Source: an uncultured Mucilaginibacter sp. (GTDB lineage: Bacteria; Bacteroidota; Bacteroidia; Sphingobacteriales; Sphingobacteriaceae). Taken from it: a DNA stretch of 64,000 nt. This document shows, piece after piece, positions 8,226-18,014 of the stretch (position 1 is its first letter; every line of letters starts with the position of its first letter). The notes under the pieces were generated by a model, which ran no database searches, was not told the origin of the DNA, and worked only from the letters and a program-made list of their open reading frames with translations. Made by a program: the position numbers and the translations under genes. The stretch is from NCBI GenBank assembly GCA_903864275.1, contig CAIPFE010000049.1:1-64000 (forward strand), read 5' to 3'.

Positions 8226-11200
8226 TCAAAAATGCAAAACTCGTTTTTGCCCTTTATTATCTATTATTTCAACCGATACAACATCCGAATTTACGGTCAA
8301 AAACCTTGCTGATTGCGATAGAAAGGATGATCCATAATAAAACTCCTGTCTTTGGATAGTCCCATTTTTGCAGGTGATGATAGCGCTTTCGTCATCGGGC
8401 TGAAGCTTGATATTGGTTACTTTTCTTTTTAACTGAAACAGTTTCAAGGGGCCCCGATTTTGGCTTGCTGCCAGCATATAATCGCCCGAACTGCTTTGTA
8501 ACTTAACCAGGGCCTTGCCGTCCCCCGGAATATAAATGCCGCTTTGAAGTATACTTTCCGGGTAAAAGTTGCCTTTGCCATCGCCTTTAAGCATTAAACC
8601 ATTCAGCGCGTCATACCTGCCGGTCCCTACTTCGGTTCCGTAATCATTGCCATTGATCATCACATCCAGGTTACCATCACCATCAAAATCGTCAACTACC
8701 ATCCCGTTTATTGCAGATATTTGTGCCTGGTTTGGCAAAGGAATAATGGTAAACTTTCCGTTGCCATCGTTGCGCAAAAAACACGACTGCGATATATTGG
8801 ACTTTAACCTTATAGCGCCCTTTTTTTGTTCGGGGCTTAAAACATCCTCCATGGTGGTTGTTGCATATGATTTATAGTCAGTAAACTTCTTCCTCATACT
8901 TATCATCTCTTTAAAAAGGTCCTCACGCCCCATGGCTGGAAATTCCCTTTTTACGCCATTTTTATCGGGTAGAAAAATTGAGGGAATGGCCTCAAAAGTC
9001 CCATTTTTATCAAAATCCTTAGCCGTGATATAAACGGGATACTTATCGCTTGCCTTATACAAAGTGTTTAACCCAACATTGCCGGCTATATAATCCATCC
9101 GGCCGGTATGCCTGAAATCCCCGGCAACAATACTGTTCCACCAACCCGTTTTATTGGCCAAGCCCGATGCCGCGGTAGCATTCTTAAATACACCGTAATC
9201 ATTTTTTAAGAAAGTTACCGGCATCCATTCGCCGGCAAGGATCAGGTCGGGCCAGCCATCATTGTCATAATCGGTAAAAAGCGCGTCGCATACCATGCCT
9301 ATATTTTTTAAGCATGGGGCAACTTCGTTTGTTACATCGGTGAATTTTACTACTCCATTTTTGCTGTCATTCCGCAATATAAAGCTGGATACCGGTTTAG
9401 GATAATGCCAGGGGTCAACCCTTCCCGATATAAAAAGATCCGGTTTGCCGTCTTTGTTATAGTCAATTGCCCTTACACATTGTTTACTTGTATAATTTAT
9501 TGGCAATGCGTTGGTGGCCAACCTAAAATTGCCTTTTCCGTCATTTAAATATAACTTGTCCTGGTAAGTTGTATCACCGCTTGCATTTAAATAGCCGCCG
9601 CTTGAGATATAAATGTCTAATTTACCGTCCCCATTCGCATCAAAAAGCAATATACCTTCGTCCTTCACTTGCCTGGAGCTGCTTTGCTTCGGCAACAGGT
9701 CGCGCTGTATAAACTTGCCGTTTGGTTGCTGCAGGAATACCTGGGCCGGGTTATAGCTGTTACCGCCAATTACGATATCATCCAACCCGTTACCATCAAC
9801 ATCGCCCGTTGCTAATGCAGGTGTATAACCCGAAAGCTTATGCGGTATCAGTTTTTGTATATTAAAATCCACATAATCAAGCTCCTGGTGTTTGTAATCA
9901 ACGCCTTTACTTTTAGTGACTTCGGTGAATAACGTTTTATCCGCAATCTTTGGCTGGGGCCATGTATACGGCTCTTTTGCATCGGCAATATTAACGGTGA
10001 CCACCTGGTTAGCTTTAACATTTTGGAGTACCTGTTTTTTACCATTGGGCCAGCGAATAACTAACGAATCGACCCGGCGCACTTTGCCTAAGCCAAAATG
10101 GGCGATATTTTGGTCAGTTGATATATAACCCCTGTATGGATTATTTTCGGCGACCTGGTGTTTATTATGGGCGTAATAGATATCGGCCCATGCGCCCAAT
10201 CCATTCAGGTTATGATTGTCGCCTTTAAATTTTACCTGGATGTAATTGGTGTTCACCGTGTCATTTTCGCGTGAAGTATTTTTGTAAATAAGCGGTTCAT
10301 CGTTAATATTATTAACGATCATATCCATTGCCCCGTCATTATTCAGGTCGGCATAAACTGCTGCGTTGGAGAAGGTGGGTAATGTAAGGCCCCATTTGGT
10401 TGTGGCATCAGTAAATGTGAGGTCGCCATTGTTCTGGTAACCGTAGTTGTGGATCTTTACCTGGGGTATCTGATCCAATAAGTTTTTTTTGGATGTATTT
10501 GCGTAAGGGTTTTGCCGGTAGGCTATAAAATCATGATCGGTAAGGTCTTTGGGATACCCGTTAGTTATAACAGCATCCCGGTAGCCGTCGTTGTTAAAAT
10601 CAGTGATCAGGGGTGTCCAGCTCCAGTCCGTTTGTGCAACGCCGCTCATAAAAGCGATCTCGCTGAAAGCCGGGCTGCCGATGCTATCGTCCTGTGATAA
10701 ACGTGGGCCCTGGTTTAACTGCAGCGTATTCCTTACATATTGCAGCTGGTAACCAAAACGCTCAAGGCTTAGTACATTTTGATAGCTGTTGGCGCCGAGC
10801 ATCATTTTTTTACGATAATTATCTTCGGGGTTCATGTCCAGCTCAAAAACGTCGGCAAGGCCATCATTATTAATATCAATAACATCCTGGCCCATGGCAT
10901 TAAATGAAGTATGTTTAAAATATTCCTTCGAACGGTCTGTAAAAGTCCCGTCATGATTATTGATATAAAGGATATTTGACGATATGAAGTCATTGCTTAC
11001 GTAAATATCCTTCCATCCATCGCGGTTAATGTCAACAATGGTGGCCGCATGGCCGTAACCTTCCAGTTTGATGCCTGCTTTAGCCGAAACGTCACGGAAA
11101 ACAGGATGTTTTAAGCGGGCATCCCATTCGTTATGGTATAACCTCCCCATGCTGGGATTCCTATCTTTAGCTTGTCTATCTCCAAACACATTTGGATAAT

Positions 11201-11795
11201 AGCTTTCGTTAGCTTCATTAACGGTGAGGTACATATCGAGATTGCCATCATTATCATAATCAAAAAAAGTGGCCATAGTTGACTGTACATTTATGTCCAG
11301 GCCATATTCTTTCGCCATCTCTTTAAAATGGGGGATGCCATCTTTATCAACTCCCTGGTTAATGTATAACTGGTTGCGGCGCCGGTTCGAATCAGCGTAT
11401 ATCGTGTTGCAAACATATATATCCATCAACCCGTCGTTGTTGATATCGATAACAGAAACACCACGGCCCCACCGACCTAGTCCGCCAATACCTGCTTTGT
11501 CGGTAACGTCCTCAAATTTAAAGTCGCCCTTGTTTATATATAGGCGGTTTGGGACCATGTTCCCCGCAAAAAATATATCCTGCAAACCGTCATTGTTAAA
11601 ATCGCCTACACCTATGCCCCCGCCGTTATAAATATTTACGATATCCAAGGGGTTTATGGAGTCATTTTCGGTTATTTTATTATTGAAGTGAATGCCCGAA
11701 TGTGACGACGAAATTTGCTGGAACAAGGTTGGTTTTTTACACGAAAAAAAATATAAAGCTGTATATAGCAAAACTATTTTATAAAAATTCTTCAT
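8226..11795 (-). CDS. VCBS/FG-GAP repeat lipoprotein with ASPIC/UnbV domains
   Basis: About 1189 aa. Many Ca-binding blade motifs of the form DxNxDGxxD (DFNNDGLQDIF, DINNDGLMDIY, DYDNDGNLDMY, DANGDGKLDIY, DFDGDGNLDVM and others) mark integrin-like beta-propellers. In the middle, HFGLGKVRRVDSLVIRWPNG is the ASPIC/UnbV (CRTAC1) block. The ATG at 11795 begins MKNFYKIVLLYTALYFFSC, a lipoprotein signal; the upstream ATG at 11810 adds five residues without improving it. Proteins of this type are commonly encoded with SusC/SusD in Bacteroidota and are presumed to be surface glycan-binding or scaffold lipoproteins. It is the last minus-strand member of the utilization locus. Confidence 0.9.
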   Translation of the reverse strand: MKNFYKIVLLYTALYFFSCKKPTLFQQISSSHSGIHFNNKITENDSINPLDIVNIYNGGGIGVGDFNNDGLQDIFFAGNMVPNRLYINKGDFKFEDVTDKAGIGGLGRWGRGVSVIDINNDGLMDIYVCNTIYADSNRRRNQLYINQGVDKDGIPHFKEMAKEYGLDINVQSTMATFFDYDNDGNLDMYLTVNEANESYYPNVFGDRQAKDRNPSMGRLYHNEWDARLKHPVFRDVSAKAGIKLEGYGHAATIVDINRDGWKDIYVSNDFISSNILYINNHDGTFTDRSKEYFKHTSFNAMGQDVIDINNDGLADVFELDMNPEDNYRKKMMLGANSYQNVLSLERFGYQLQYVRNTLQLNQGPRLSQDDSIGSPAFSEIAFMSGVAQTDWSWTPLITDFNNDGYRDAVITNGYPKDLTDHDFIAYRQNPYANTSKKNLLDQIPQVKIHNYGYQNNGDLTFTDATTKWGLTLPTFSNAAVYADLNNDGAMDMIVNNINDEPLIYKNTSRENDTVNTNYIQVKFKGDNHNLNGLGAWADIYYAHNKHQVAENNPYRGYISTDQNIAHFGLGKVRRVDSLVIRWPNGKKQVLQNVKANQVVTVNIADAKEPYTWPQPKIADKTLFTEVTKSKGVDYKHQELDYVDFNIQKLIPHKLSGYTPALATGDVDGNGLDDIVIGGNSYNPAQVFLQQPNGKFIQRDLLPKQSSSRQVKDEGILLFDANGDGKLDIYISSGGYLNASGDTTYQDKLYLNDGKGNFRLATNALPINYTSKQCVRAIDYNKDGKPDLFISGRVDPWHYPKPVSSFILRNDSKNGVVKFTDVTNEVAPCLKNIGMVCDALFTDYDNDGWPDLILAGEWMPVTFLKNDYGVFKNATAASGLANKTGWWNSIVAGDFRHTGRMDYIAGNVGLNTLYKASDKYPVYITAKDFDKNGTFEAIPSIFLPDKNGVKREFPAMGREDLFKEMISMRKKFTDYKSYATTTMEDVLSPEQKKGAIRLKSNISQSCFLRNDGNGKFTIIPLPNQAQISAINGMVVDDFDGDGNLDVMINGNDYGTEVGTGRYDALNGLMLKGDGKGNFYPESILQSGIYIPGDGKALVKLQSSSGDYMLAASQNRGPLKLFQLKRKVTNIKLQPDDESAIITCKNGTIQRQEFYYGSSFLSQSARFLTVNSDVVSVEIIDNKGQKRVLHF

Positions 11796-11986
11796 AACTA
11801 ATATTGACAAATATATGATTACTAATATACGGCTTTAAGTGCTTAATTTAACGCTTTTTAATAAAAATATTAGCAGAAAATCCGACGTTGCGTATTAAAT
11901 TTGTCCTTATATTAAGCCTTGAATAAGCGTCACAATTAACCAGTTTTTTCCACATGCTATTTTTAATTTTAGCCAACTGAACATAT

Positions 11987-12715
11987 ATGAGAAAGGGTAT
12001 TATTATTTTTTCACTTTTCATTTTTACACTGCTATTATTTGCCTGTAAAAAACGGCCCGGCACTCACGTCTTTTATGTTAACACCAACATTTTAGGCGTG
12101 CAGCAGAGAAATAGAGTAAAATTTTATGCAACAAAAGACGGAAAGCCATGGACATACTTGCCGAAACGGGATTTTGTATATCCTAAGGACTTTGCCAGCA
12201 TATTTTACCTCGGTGGAAACTTTATTGGGGCAAGCGAAGGTAAACTCGTCAAATTCTATAAAACGAATAACCAGGGAACATGGAATTATAACATCCGTAC
12301 AGATTTTACCTGCTCCGACAGCTTTGAAGGCATTTTTGCTGTTAACGACGGCAGCTCCTTGGGTGTTTGGAAAGGCAATACAATACGCTTTTATGATACA
12401 AACCCCCAGGGGACCTGGGTCAGAAGTATGGTTAAGGATTTCGTCGGCCGTGAACGGGTTGATGGCGCCTTTAGTTTGCTTACCTATTTTATTGGCGTAC
12501 AGGAGGGAAATACGATAAAATTTTATACCTACAATGGCGCGGCGGGGTGGGTATATACACCGGGCAGGGATTTTAACAGCCCTGTTGGTGCGGATGAGAT
12601 ATTCTATCTTAACACCGGCGCCATAGGCGTTTTCAAAAACAGGAATGTAAAATTTTATAAAATGAATGCGCAGGGGCATTGGGACTACCTGGCAGGCAGA
12701 GATTTTAATTTTTAA
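11987..12715 (+). CDS. Lipoprotein built of five ~44-aa internal repeats
   Basis: A 242-aa protein with a lipoprotein signal (FTLLLFACKK). The mature chain is almost entirely five tandem units with consensus IGVxxGNxIKFYxxNxQGTW followed by xYxxxRDF and a FxxIFxL strand. Units begin near residues 32 (LGVQQRNRVKFY), 76 (IGASEGKLVKFY), 120 (LGVWKGNTIRFY), 164 (IGVQEGNTIKFY) and 207 (IGVFKNRNVKFY). The last unit stops after the RDF strand, so it may complete a propeller blade with the N-terminus. I recognise no named family. It is transcribed divergently from the VCBS gene, 190 bp apart, and convergently to SusD, so it may have its own promoter within the locus. Confidence 0.75.
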   Translation: MRKGIIIFSLFIFTLLLFACKKRPGTHVFYVNTNILGVQQRNRVKFYATKDGKPWTYLPKRDFVYPKDFASIFYLGGNFIGASEGKLVKFYKTNNQGTWNYNIRTDFTCSDSFEGIFAVNDGSSLGVWKGNTIRFYDTNPQGTWVRSMVKDFVGRERVDGAFSLLTYFIGVQEGNTIKFYTYNGAAGWVYTPGRDFNSPVGADEIFYLNTGAIGVFKNRNVKFYKMNAQGHWDYLAGRDFNF

Positions 12716-12852
12716 ATACTGCAGTATAATCTTGTTAGGGAGAATAGGGTAATATATTCAGGCAACATCCCAGATCAACGAATATCTTTTGTCCTCTATT
12801 TATTTCGAAACAGTCAGTGTCAATCAATCTCAATTGGCGGATATTATTAAAC

Positions 12853-12892
12853 TGTAAAAAAAATCGCCCCATAAATTATTATGAGGCGATTT
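12853..12892 (-). terminator. Rho-independent terminator of the susC-susD unit
   Basis: AAATCGCC at 12861-12868 pairs with GGCGATTT at 12885-12892 around an AT-rich loop. Read on the minus strand, the stem is followed by a run of eight T (the plus-strand A-tract at 12856-12863). It lies about 20 bp downstream of the susD stop, separating susD from the convergent repeat lipoprotein. Confidence 0.8.
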
Positions 12893-12914
12893 AATATTGC
12901 AATAAGAGCTGGTT

Positions 12915-14747
12915 TTAATAATTAGGGTTTTGTTTTAAGTTTGGATTAAGGCCTATCGCTACTGATGGGATCGGCAATAAATCATGTCCCGGAGGGATGT
13001 CATTATAGGTAACACCTTTACCAGCTGGAAAAGCCGGATTAGATGTAGGACCGAAAGTGTAGAATGACGGGTTTGAATTATTATCCGGGCCAGCGCCTGG
13101 CACGTGGTTAACATTATGAATAAATTCAGCGTCATAATTCTGGCCGGTGGTAGCATCTTTACCTGCCCTGCGCAGTACGTACATCAGTGAATAGTCAGCG
13201 CTGAGTTCGTGCCTGTACTCACTCAATACCTTTTGCATCGGGTCAGTTAGAGGAGGGCGGGGGTTACCTGCCGGATCGAGGCCGTCGATCCATACAGCCG
13301 GAGGCGGCCCGCCGAACGCCCTCGTCCTCACAATATTAAGGTCGGCTAAGCCTCCTGCAATATCACCGGTACGTATCTTACACTCGGCCCTTGAAAGCAA
13401 AACTTCGGCATAACGCATCATCACCTGGTTTTGGCTGCCGAAAATATTCGATGGGCCTGAGTTACCGGTTAATGTGGGGTCTCTCCAGTGCTTTTCATTT
13501 ACGAAACCTGAACGCGGCGTACCATCTAACCCGTACCATGGAAACGCAGCAGTACCATTGGTGTTAATAATATTGCCGTTTCCATCGGTGTACACGTCTT
13601 TATTGAGTTTACCGCCAGATTTAGAGGTAGGATCTGCCTGAAAAGCAGCATAACCGCCCGTTACGAAAGGATAACCTTTAATCCCGCCCCATGCACCTAT
13701 AATTCCAGGGCTTAAATTCTGGTCGCCAGGGCCAATTATTGTCGCGAGCTTGCGTTTGTCGCCTGTTTGGTACGAATAATATAGCGATGGGCTTCCATAG
13801 TCATAACCCTCGCCGGTAATTTCATTTGGCCAGCTAAAGCTGTCTATCCAGCCTATTTCGCCCCCAGGCACTTGCCAGCTGCCGCCCCAGCTTTGTGACC
13901 CGCCGGGGACAAGGTCAAATTGGATTTCGAAAAGCTGCTCATCATTATTCTGATTGTTAAATTCCTGCAGATCCCAAAAATTCGGCAACAGATGGTAGTT
14001 GCTTGTAACCTCAGGATTGTTAAAAGCAGTTAAAGCCTCGGTGTATTTTCCCAGCCACATTTGCGCCGAGCCTTCGTAAGCGTACGCTGCCCCCTTTGTA
14101 GCCCTTCCTAAATCAGCAGCAGGTAATGTTGTTTTCGACAGCAGCAACTTTTCCGCCTGCTGCATGTCAGAAACCACCTGCTGAAAACATTGATCCTGGG
14201 TGCTCCTCGGTGTTAAACCGTTGGTTATCGGCTTCAACTCTAACGGCACACCGCCGAAAGTACCGGTAAGGTAATAATAGAGGGTACCACGTAAAAAATA
14301 AGTTTCACCTGACAAGCGGTCGGCAAGCGCCTGGTCAATTACGCCTCTCGCCTTAGCGTCGGCTATAACCACCAATGCCTGGTTTGCGCGGCCTATGCCG
14401 ATATACGAATAATTCCAGAACGTAGGTATGGCATAAAATGTAGCCGGAATGGTGTAATTGTTCCAGGCCACGTCGTTACCGTTGTTGTACCAGTCGTGCG
14501 TGATGAAATTAGCGTAGTACCAAATGGACTTCTTTAGGAAATCACTGTTTTGATAAGTGTCATAAATGGCGTTCACCGCTTCAATAACGGCTCCCGATGT
14601 GGTAAACGTAGCGTTTTCCGTCCCCGCAAAAGTATCGGTTTGGTTCAAAAAACTCTTCTTACATGCCAGCGGGCTCATCAGCGCCGCCAACAGCACGATA
14701 ATGGTAATGTATTTCTTTTTCATTTTCATGTGTTTGAATATTTTCAT
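12915..14747 (-). CDS. susD: SusD/RagB family glycan-binding lipoprotein
   Basis: About 610 aa. The lipoprotein signal is at the N-terminus (IIVLLAALMSPLACKKSF), followed by the helical SusD N-terminal domain (TSGAVIEAVNAIYDTYQN, GETYFLRGTLYYYLTGTFGGVPL) and the C-terminal RagB part (MMRYAEVLLSRAECKIRTGD, LSEYRHELSADYSLMYVLRRAG, ending LPIPSVAIGLNPNLKQNPNY). It sits on the outer surface as the lid of the SusC transporter and binds incoming oligosaccharide. The stop of susC is 15 bp upstream of this start, so the pair is co-transcribed. Alternative Met codons at 14729 and 14723 would give a shorter signal peptide. Confidence 0.95.
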   Translation of the reverse strand: MKIFKHMKMKKKYITIIVLLAALMSPLACKKSFLNQTDTFAGTENATFTTSGAVIEAVNAIYDTYQNSDFLKKSIWYYANFITHDWYNNGNDVAWNNYTIPATFYAIPTFWNYSYIGIGRANQALVVIADAKARGVIDQALADRLSGETYFLRGTLYYYLTGTFGGVPLELKPITNGLTPRSTQDQCFQQVVSDMQQAEKLLLSKTTLPAADLGRATKGAAYAYEGSAQMWLGKYTEALTAFNNPEVTSNYHLLPNFWDLQEFNNQNNDEQLFEIQFDLVPGGSQSWGGSWQVPGGEIGWIDSFSWPNEITGEGYDYGSPSLYYSYQTGDKRKLATIIGPGDQNLSPGIIGAWGGIKGYPFVTGGYAAFQADPTSKSGGKLNKDVYTDGNGNIINTNGTAAFPWYGLDGTPRSGFVNEKHWRDPTLTGNSGPSNIFGSQNQVMMRYAEVLLSRAECKIRTGDIAGGLADLNIVRTRAFGGPPPAVWIDGLDPAGNPRPPLTDPMQKVLSEYRHELSADYSLMYVLRRAGKDATTGQNYDAEFIHNVNHVPGAGPDNNSNPSFYTFGPTSNPAFPAGKGVTYNDIPPGHDLLPIPSVAIGLNPNLKQNPNY

Positions 14748-14762
14748 AATTCGTTTTTTCGA

Positions 14763-17700
14763 TTAAAGTGTTACATCTAACCCAATTGTATAAAATCTTG
14801 ATGATGGGTACGCGCCGTTATCTATTCCATTTTGGGTAGGATTGCCTCCCTGGATCCCAATTTCAGGATCGAGGCCTTTATAGCTTGTAATTGTGAACAG
14901 GTTCTGCGACGAAACATATATTCTAAACTTTGTTAGCGTTAACTTCCTGGTAATCGATGCAGGTAAAGTATAGCCGATGTTAAGGGTTTTTAATTTCAGG
15001 AAGCTGCCGTTTTCAACCCAGGCGCTGGAGGCGGCGTTGCTGCCTTCAGCATCGTCATTTGCAACAATCCTTGAGTAGGTATTTGAGGGATTTGTCGGTG
15101 TCCATGCACCAGCATAGTATGCCTGGCTTACGTTTTCAATGGAAACATTTTGGCGGCTTTCAAAGCTTTGTATGTTGCTTTCGGCAAAGCTGAATATCTT
15201 GTTTCCATAGGTACCGTAAAAATACAGTGTAACATCCCATGCCTTATAGGTTGTAGTCAGGTTCAGACCACCGTAAAATTTAGGCTGCGGGCTGCCAAGG
15301 CTGACCTGGTCTGTTGCGTCTACTACGCCGTCGCCGTTAGTATCTGCAAAGTAACGGTCGCCCGGCTTGGTACCGCTCTTCTGGTAAAAACTACCGGCGC
15401 CATGTTTTGCTACTGCTTGAGCATTTAACGCATCGATCTGAGCCTGCGACTGGAAAATGCCTAACGATTTATATCCGTAAAACTCGCCTACCGGCTGCCC
15501 TATAAACGTTTCGCTAAAAGTCTGCCACCCTTGCAGTGTAGGCAGGGTAAGTCCGCCGAAGTTTTGCAGATAATTTGTGCCCGAACTGATGCTGGTAAGT
15601 TTATTTTGATTTGCGGTAATTGACAAAGTGGCGCCGAACTGAAGATCACCGCTCGCCCTATGATTGTAATTCAACATGAATTCAAGGCCTTTATTCTCCA
15701 TGCTGCCAACGTTTTTGGTCAGGAAATTATAGCCCGTTTGTGCAGGCGATGCAATGTTTAGCAAAAAGTCTTTTGATTTCCTGTCATACCAGTCAACCGT
15801 GGCGTTGAGTTCGCCGTTTAAGAACGAGAGGTCAACACCTGCATCGGCCTGGGTGTCTGTTTCCCATTTCAGGCCTGGATTGGCCGGTTGTGAAGGCGCA
15901 AGGCCATTCTGGTACAGTTTATTGAACGGATAGCCGAGGTTGTCAATACCACCGCCATTAGCACCTGCCGGAAGGTTTCCATAGTACAAATTGAGAAATT
16001 GGAAAGAGGGTATAGAGCCTTGGTTACCAACCTGGCCGTAACTGCCCCTGAATTTCAGATCAGTTAACCAGGATACATTTTTCAAAAAGGACTCTTCCTT
16101 GGCCTTCCAAGCGAAGGCGGCGGAAGGGAATGTACCGAATTGATTATTAACAGGGAACTTTGACGATCCGTCCCTCCGCACTGTACCGGTTAAAATATAC
16201 CTGTCATTAAACGAGTAAGTGGCCCTGGCAAAATAAGATTGTAAACTTATAATGCTGGTACCGTTGCCGCTAAAGGGGTTAGTAGGATTGTTTGTATTAA
16301 GCTGTAAATTTGTTACCTGGGTTAAGTCCTGGATAACCGCATTGGCCGGGATACCAGAGCCGCCCATGCCGCTCCAGATAGTCTTCTGCTCGGATGCGCC
16401 GGCAAGAAGCCCGATAGTGTGTTTACCAAAGGTTTTATCGTAGGCTATTGTGTTCTCCATCAGCCAGTCGAAAGTTTGATTGATATTTTGACTATAATTC
16501 GCAACACCTGCTGTTTGGCCCGGATACTGATCGGATATCGCAGTGTACGCCGGGGCATCATACACGCCGGCGAAGTTGGAAGTGTTTACCCCGATATTGG
16601 TCTTAATTTTAAGCCCGCTGATAATGGTGGCCTCCAGCGAAGTATTTGCCAGTAAAAAGTAGTTCAGGTTGTTTTGGTGCCCGTTATCGATAGCCTGAAT
16701 AGGATTTCCGCCAGCGCCGTTTTGACGGGAATAGGTCGGGTTAAAAAATCCATAGTCATAGCCGCCCGAGGCGTTCTGTTGTTTCACCAGATCCGTATTT
16801 TTGTTACCTCCGTCCAGCGTTGGCACCAAAGCCGCCAGGTTAAGCAGGTTGCCTGTACCGTAGGGGTTTCGTCCGTCGCTGAAAGTATATTTAATAGCCG
16901 TGGCTGATTTAAGCCATTTTAAAGGCTGGTAATCAGCATTGCTGGCAAGGGAGGCCCGTTTGAAATAAGAACCGTAAACTATGCCTTTCTGATCGTAGTA
17001 CCCGAAAGAAGTCGACGTTTGCACCTTGTCGTTGCCGCCGCGAATAGCCAGGTTATAATCCTGGGTTATGCCCTGTTGGTACACGGCATTTTGCCAATCG
17101 ATTGTGTGCAGCGATGCAGGATTGGCCCAGGCCGGATTTGTTTGGAACTGTTGCGCAGGGTCTGTAGCTACAAGATTGGCCATCGCTGCGAACTGCTGAG
17201 CATTTAATACCTTATACTCTTTCGGCTTGCCCTGGATAGAGGAATAACCATCTACTGAAATTTGCGTACTGCCTTTTTTCCCCTTCTTGGTTGTTATTAG
17301 TACGACGCCGTTTGCTGCGCGGATACCGTAAATCGCCGTTGCCGATGCGTCCTTAAGGATATCGATCGTAGCGATGTCATTAGGATTGATATTATTGATG
17401 CCTCCGGCGTCGATTGGATACCCGTCAATAACGTAAAGTGGGCCATTACCGTAGCTTGCAAGGCTACCGGTACCACGTATCTGCACGCTGACATTGCCGC
17501 CAGGGGTGCCGTCATTGTTGGTGATCTGCACACCCGCAGCACGGCCCTGCAAAGCCTGTTCTAGAGTGGTAGAAGGCACATCTTCTAATGTCTTAGCGCT
17601 AACCGAGCTGATTGATCCCGTAATGTCGGTGCGTTTAGCAGTACCGTAACCAATTGCTGTTACCTCTACCTCTTGTAAAGCATGAAGATTGGGTACTAAC

Positions 17701-18014
17701 TTGACGTCCACTACACTATTTCCACCGATCGCAACTTCTTGCGATGCATACCCGATATAGCCAAATACGAGCGTGGCATTAGCCGGCACGGATATTTTAA
17801 AAGAGCCGCTGACATCAGTAGTGGTTCCTGATGGAGTCCCCTTAATCCTAACACTTGCGCCTATTAAAGGGTCGCCATTGTCGGATGAAGTTACCTTGCC
17901 TGTAATTTGCCGGTTTTGTGCAAAAGCATCAAGACAAATAACTATAGTAAACAAGACAATCAGCATTGATCGCTTGCAACTGTTGAATTTGAGAAATGGT
18001 ACATTTTTCGTCAT
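14763..18014 (-). CDS. susC: SusC/RagA family TonB-linked outer-membrane transporter
   Basis: A 1083-aa TonB-dependent receptor. The signal peptide (MLIVLFTIVICLDAFAQ) is followed by a carboxypeptidase-D-like regulatory domain (ITGKVTSSDNGDPLIGASVRIKG), then the plug domain (LEQALQGRAAGVQITNN, VQIRGTGSLASYGNGPLYVI, ATAIYGIRAANGVVLITTK). A long barrel rich in aromatic strands follows, ending in YTIGLDVTL. With SusD it imports oligosaccharides across the outer membrane. The long upstream region (18015-19251) must carry its promoter. The sequence is intact, with normal length for the family. Confidence 0.96.
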   Translation of the reverse strand: MTKNVPFLKFNSCKRSMLIVLFTIVICLDAFAQNRQITGKVTSSDNGDPLIGASVRIKGTPSGTTTDVSGSFKISVPANATLVFGYIGYASQEVAIGGNSVVDVKLVPNLHALQEVEVTAIGYGTAKRTDITGSISSVSAKTLEDVPSTTLEQALQGRAAGVQITNNDGTPGGNVSVQIRGTGSLASYGNGPLYVIDGYPIDAGGINNINPNDIATIDILKDASATAIYGIRAANGVVLITTKKGKKGSTQISVDGYSSIQGKPKEYKVLNAQQFAAMANLVATDPAQQFQTNPAWANPASLHTIDWQNAVYQQGITQDYNLAIRGGNDKVQTSTSFGYYDQKGIVYGSYFKRASLASNADYQPLKWLKSATAIKYTFSDGRNPYGTGNLLNLAALVPTLDGGNKNTDLVKQQNASGGYDYGFFNPTYSRQNGAGGNPIQAIDNGHQNNLNYFLLANTSLEATIISGLKIKTNIGVNTSNFAGVYDAPAYTAISDQYPGQTAGVANYSQNINQTFDWLMENTIAYDKTFGKHTIGLLAGASEQKTIWSGMGGSGIPANAVIQDLTQVTNLQLNTNNPTNPFSGNGTSIISLQSYFARATYSFNDRYILTGTVRRDGSSKFPVNNQFGTFPSAAFAWKAKEESFLKNVSWLTDLKFRGSYGQVGNQGSIPSFQFLNLYYGNLPAGANGGGIDNLGYPFNKLYQNGLAPSQPANPGLKWETDTQADAGVDLSFLNGELNATVDWYDRKSKDFLLNIASPAQTGYNFLTKNVGSMENKGLEFMLNYNHRASGDLQFGATLSITANQNKLTSISSGTNYLQNFGGLTLPTLQGWQTFSETFIGQPVGEFYGYKSLGIFQSQAQIDALNAQAVAKHGAGSFYQKSGTKPGDRYFADTNGDGVVDATDQVSLGSPQPKFYGGLNLTTTYKAWDVTLYFYGTYGNKIFSFAESNIQSFESRQNVSIENVSQAYYAGAWTPTNPSNTYSRIVANDDAEGSNAASSAWVENGSFLKLKTLNIGYTLPASITRKLTLTKFRIYVSSQNLFTITSYKGLDPEIGIQGGNPTQNGIDNGAYPSSRFYTIGLDVTL

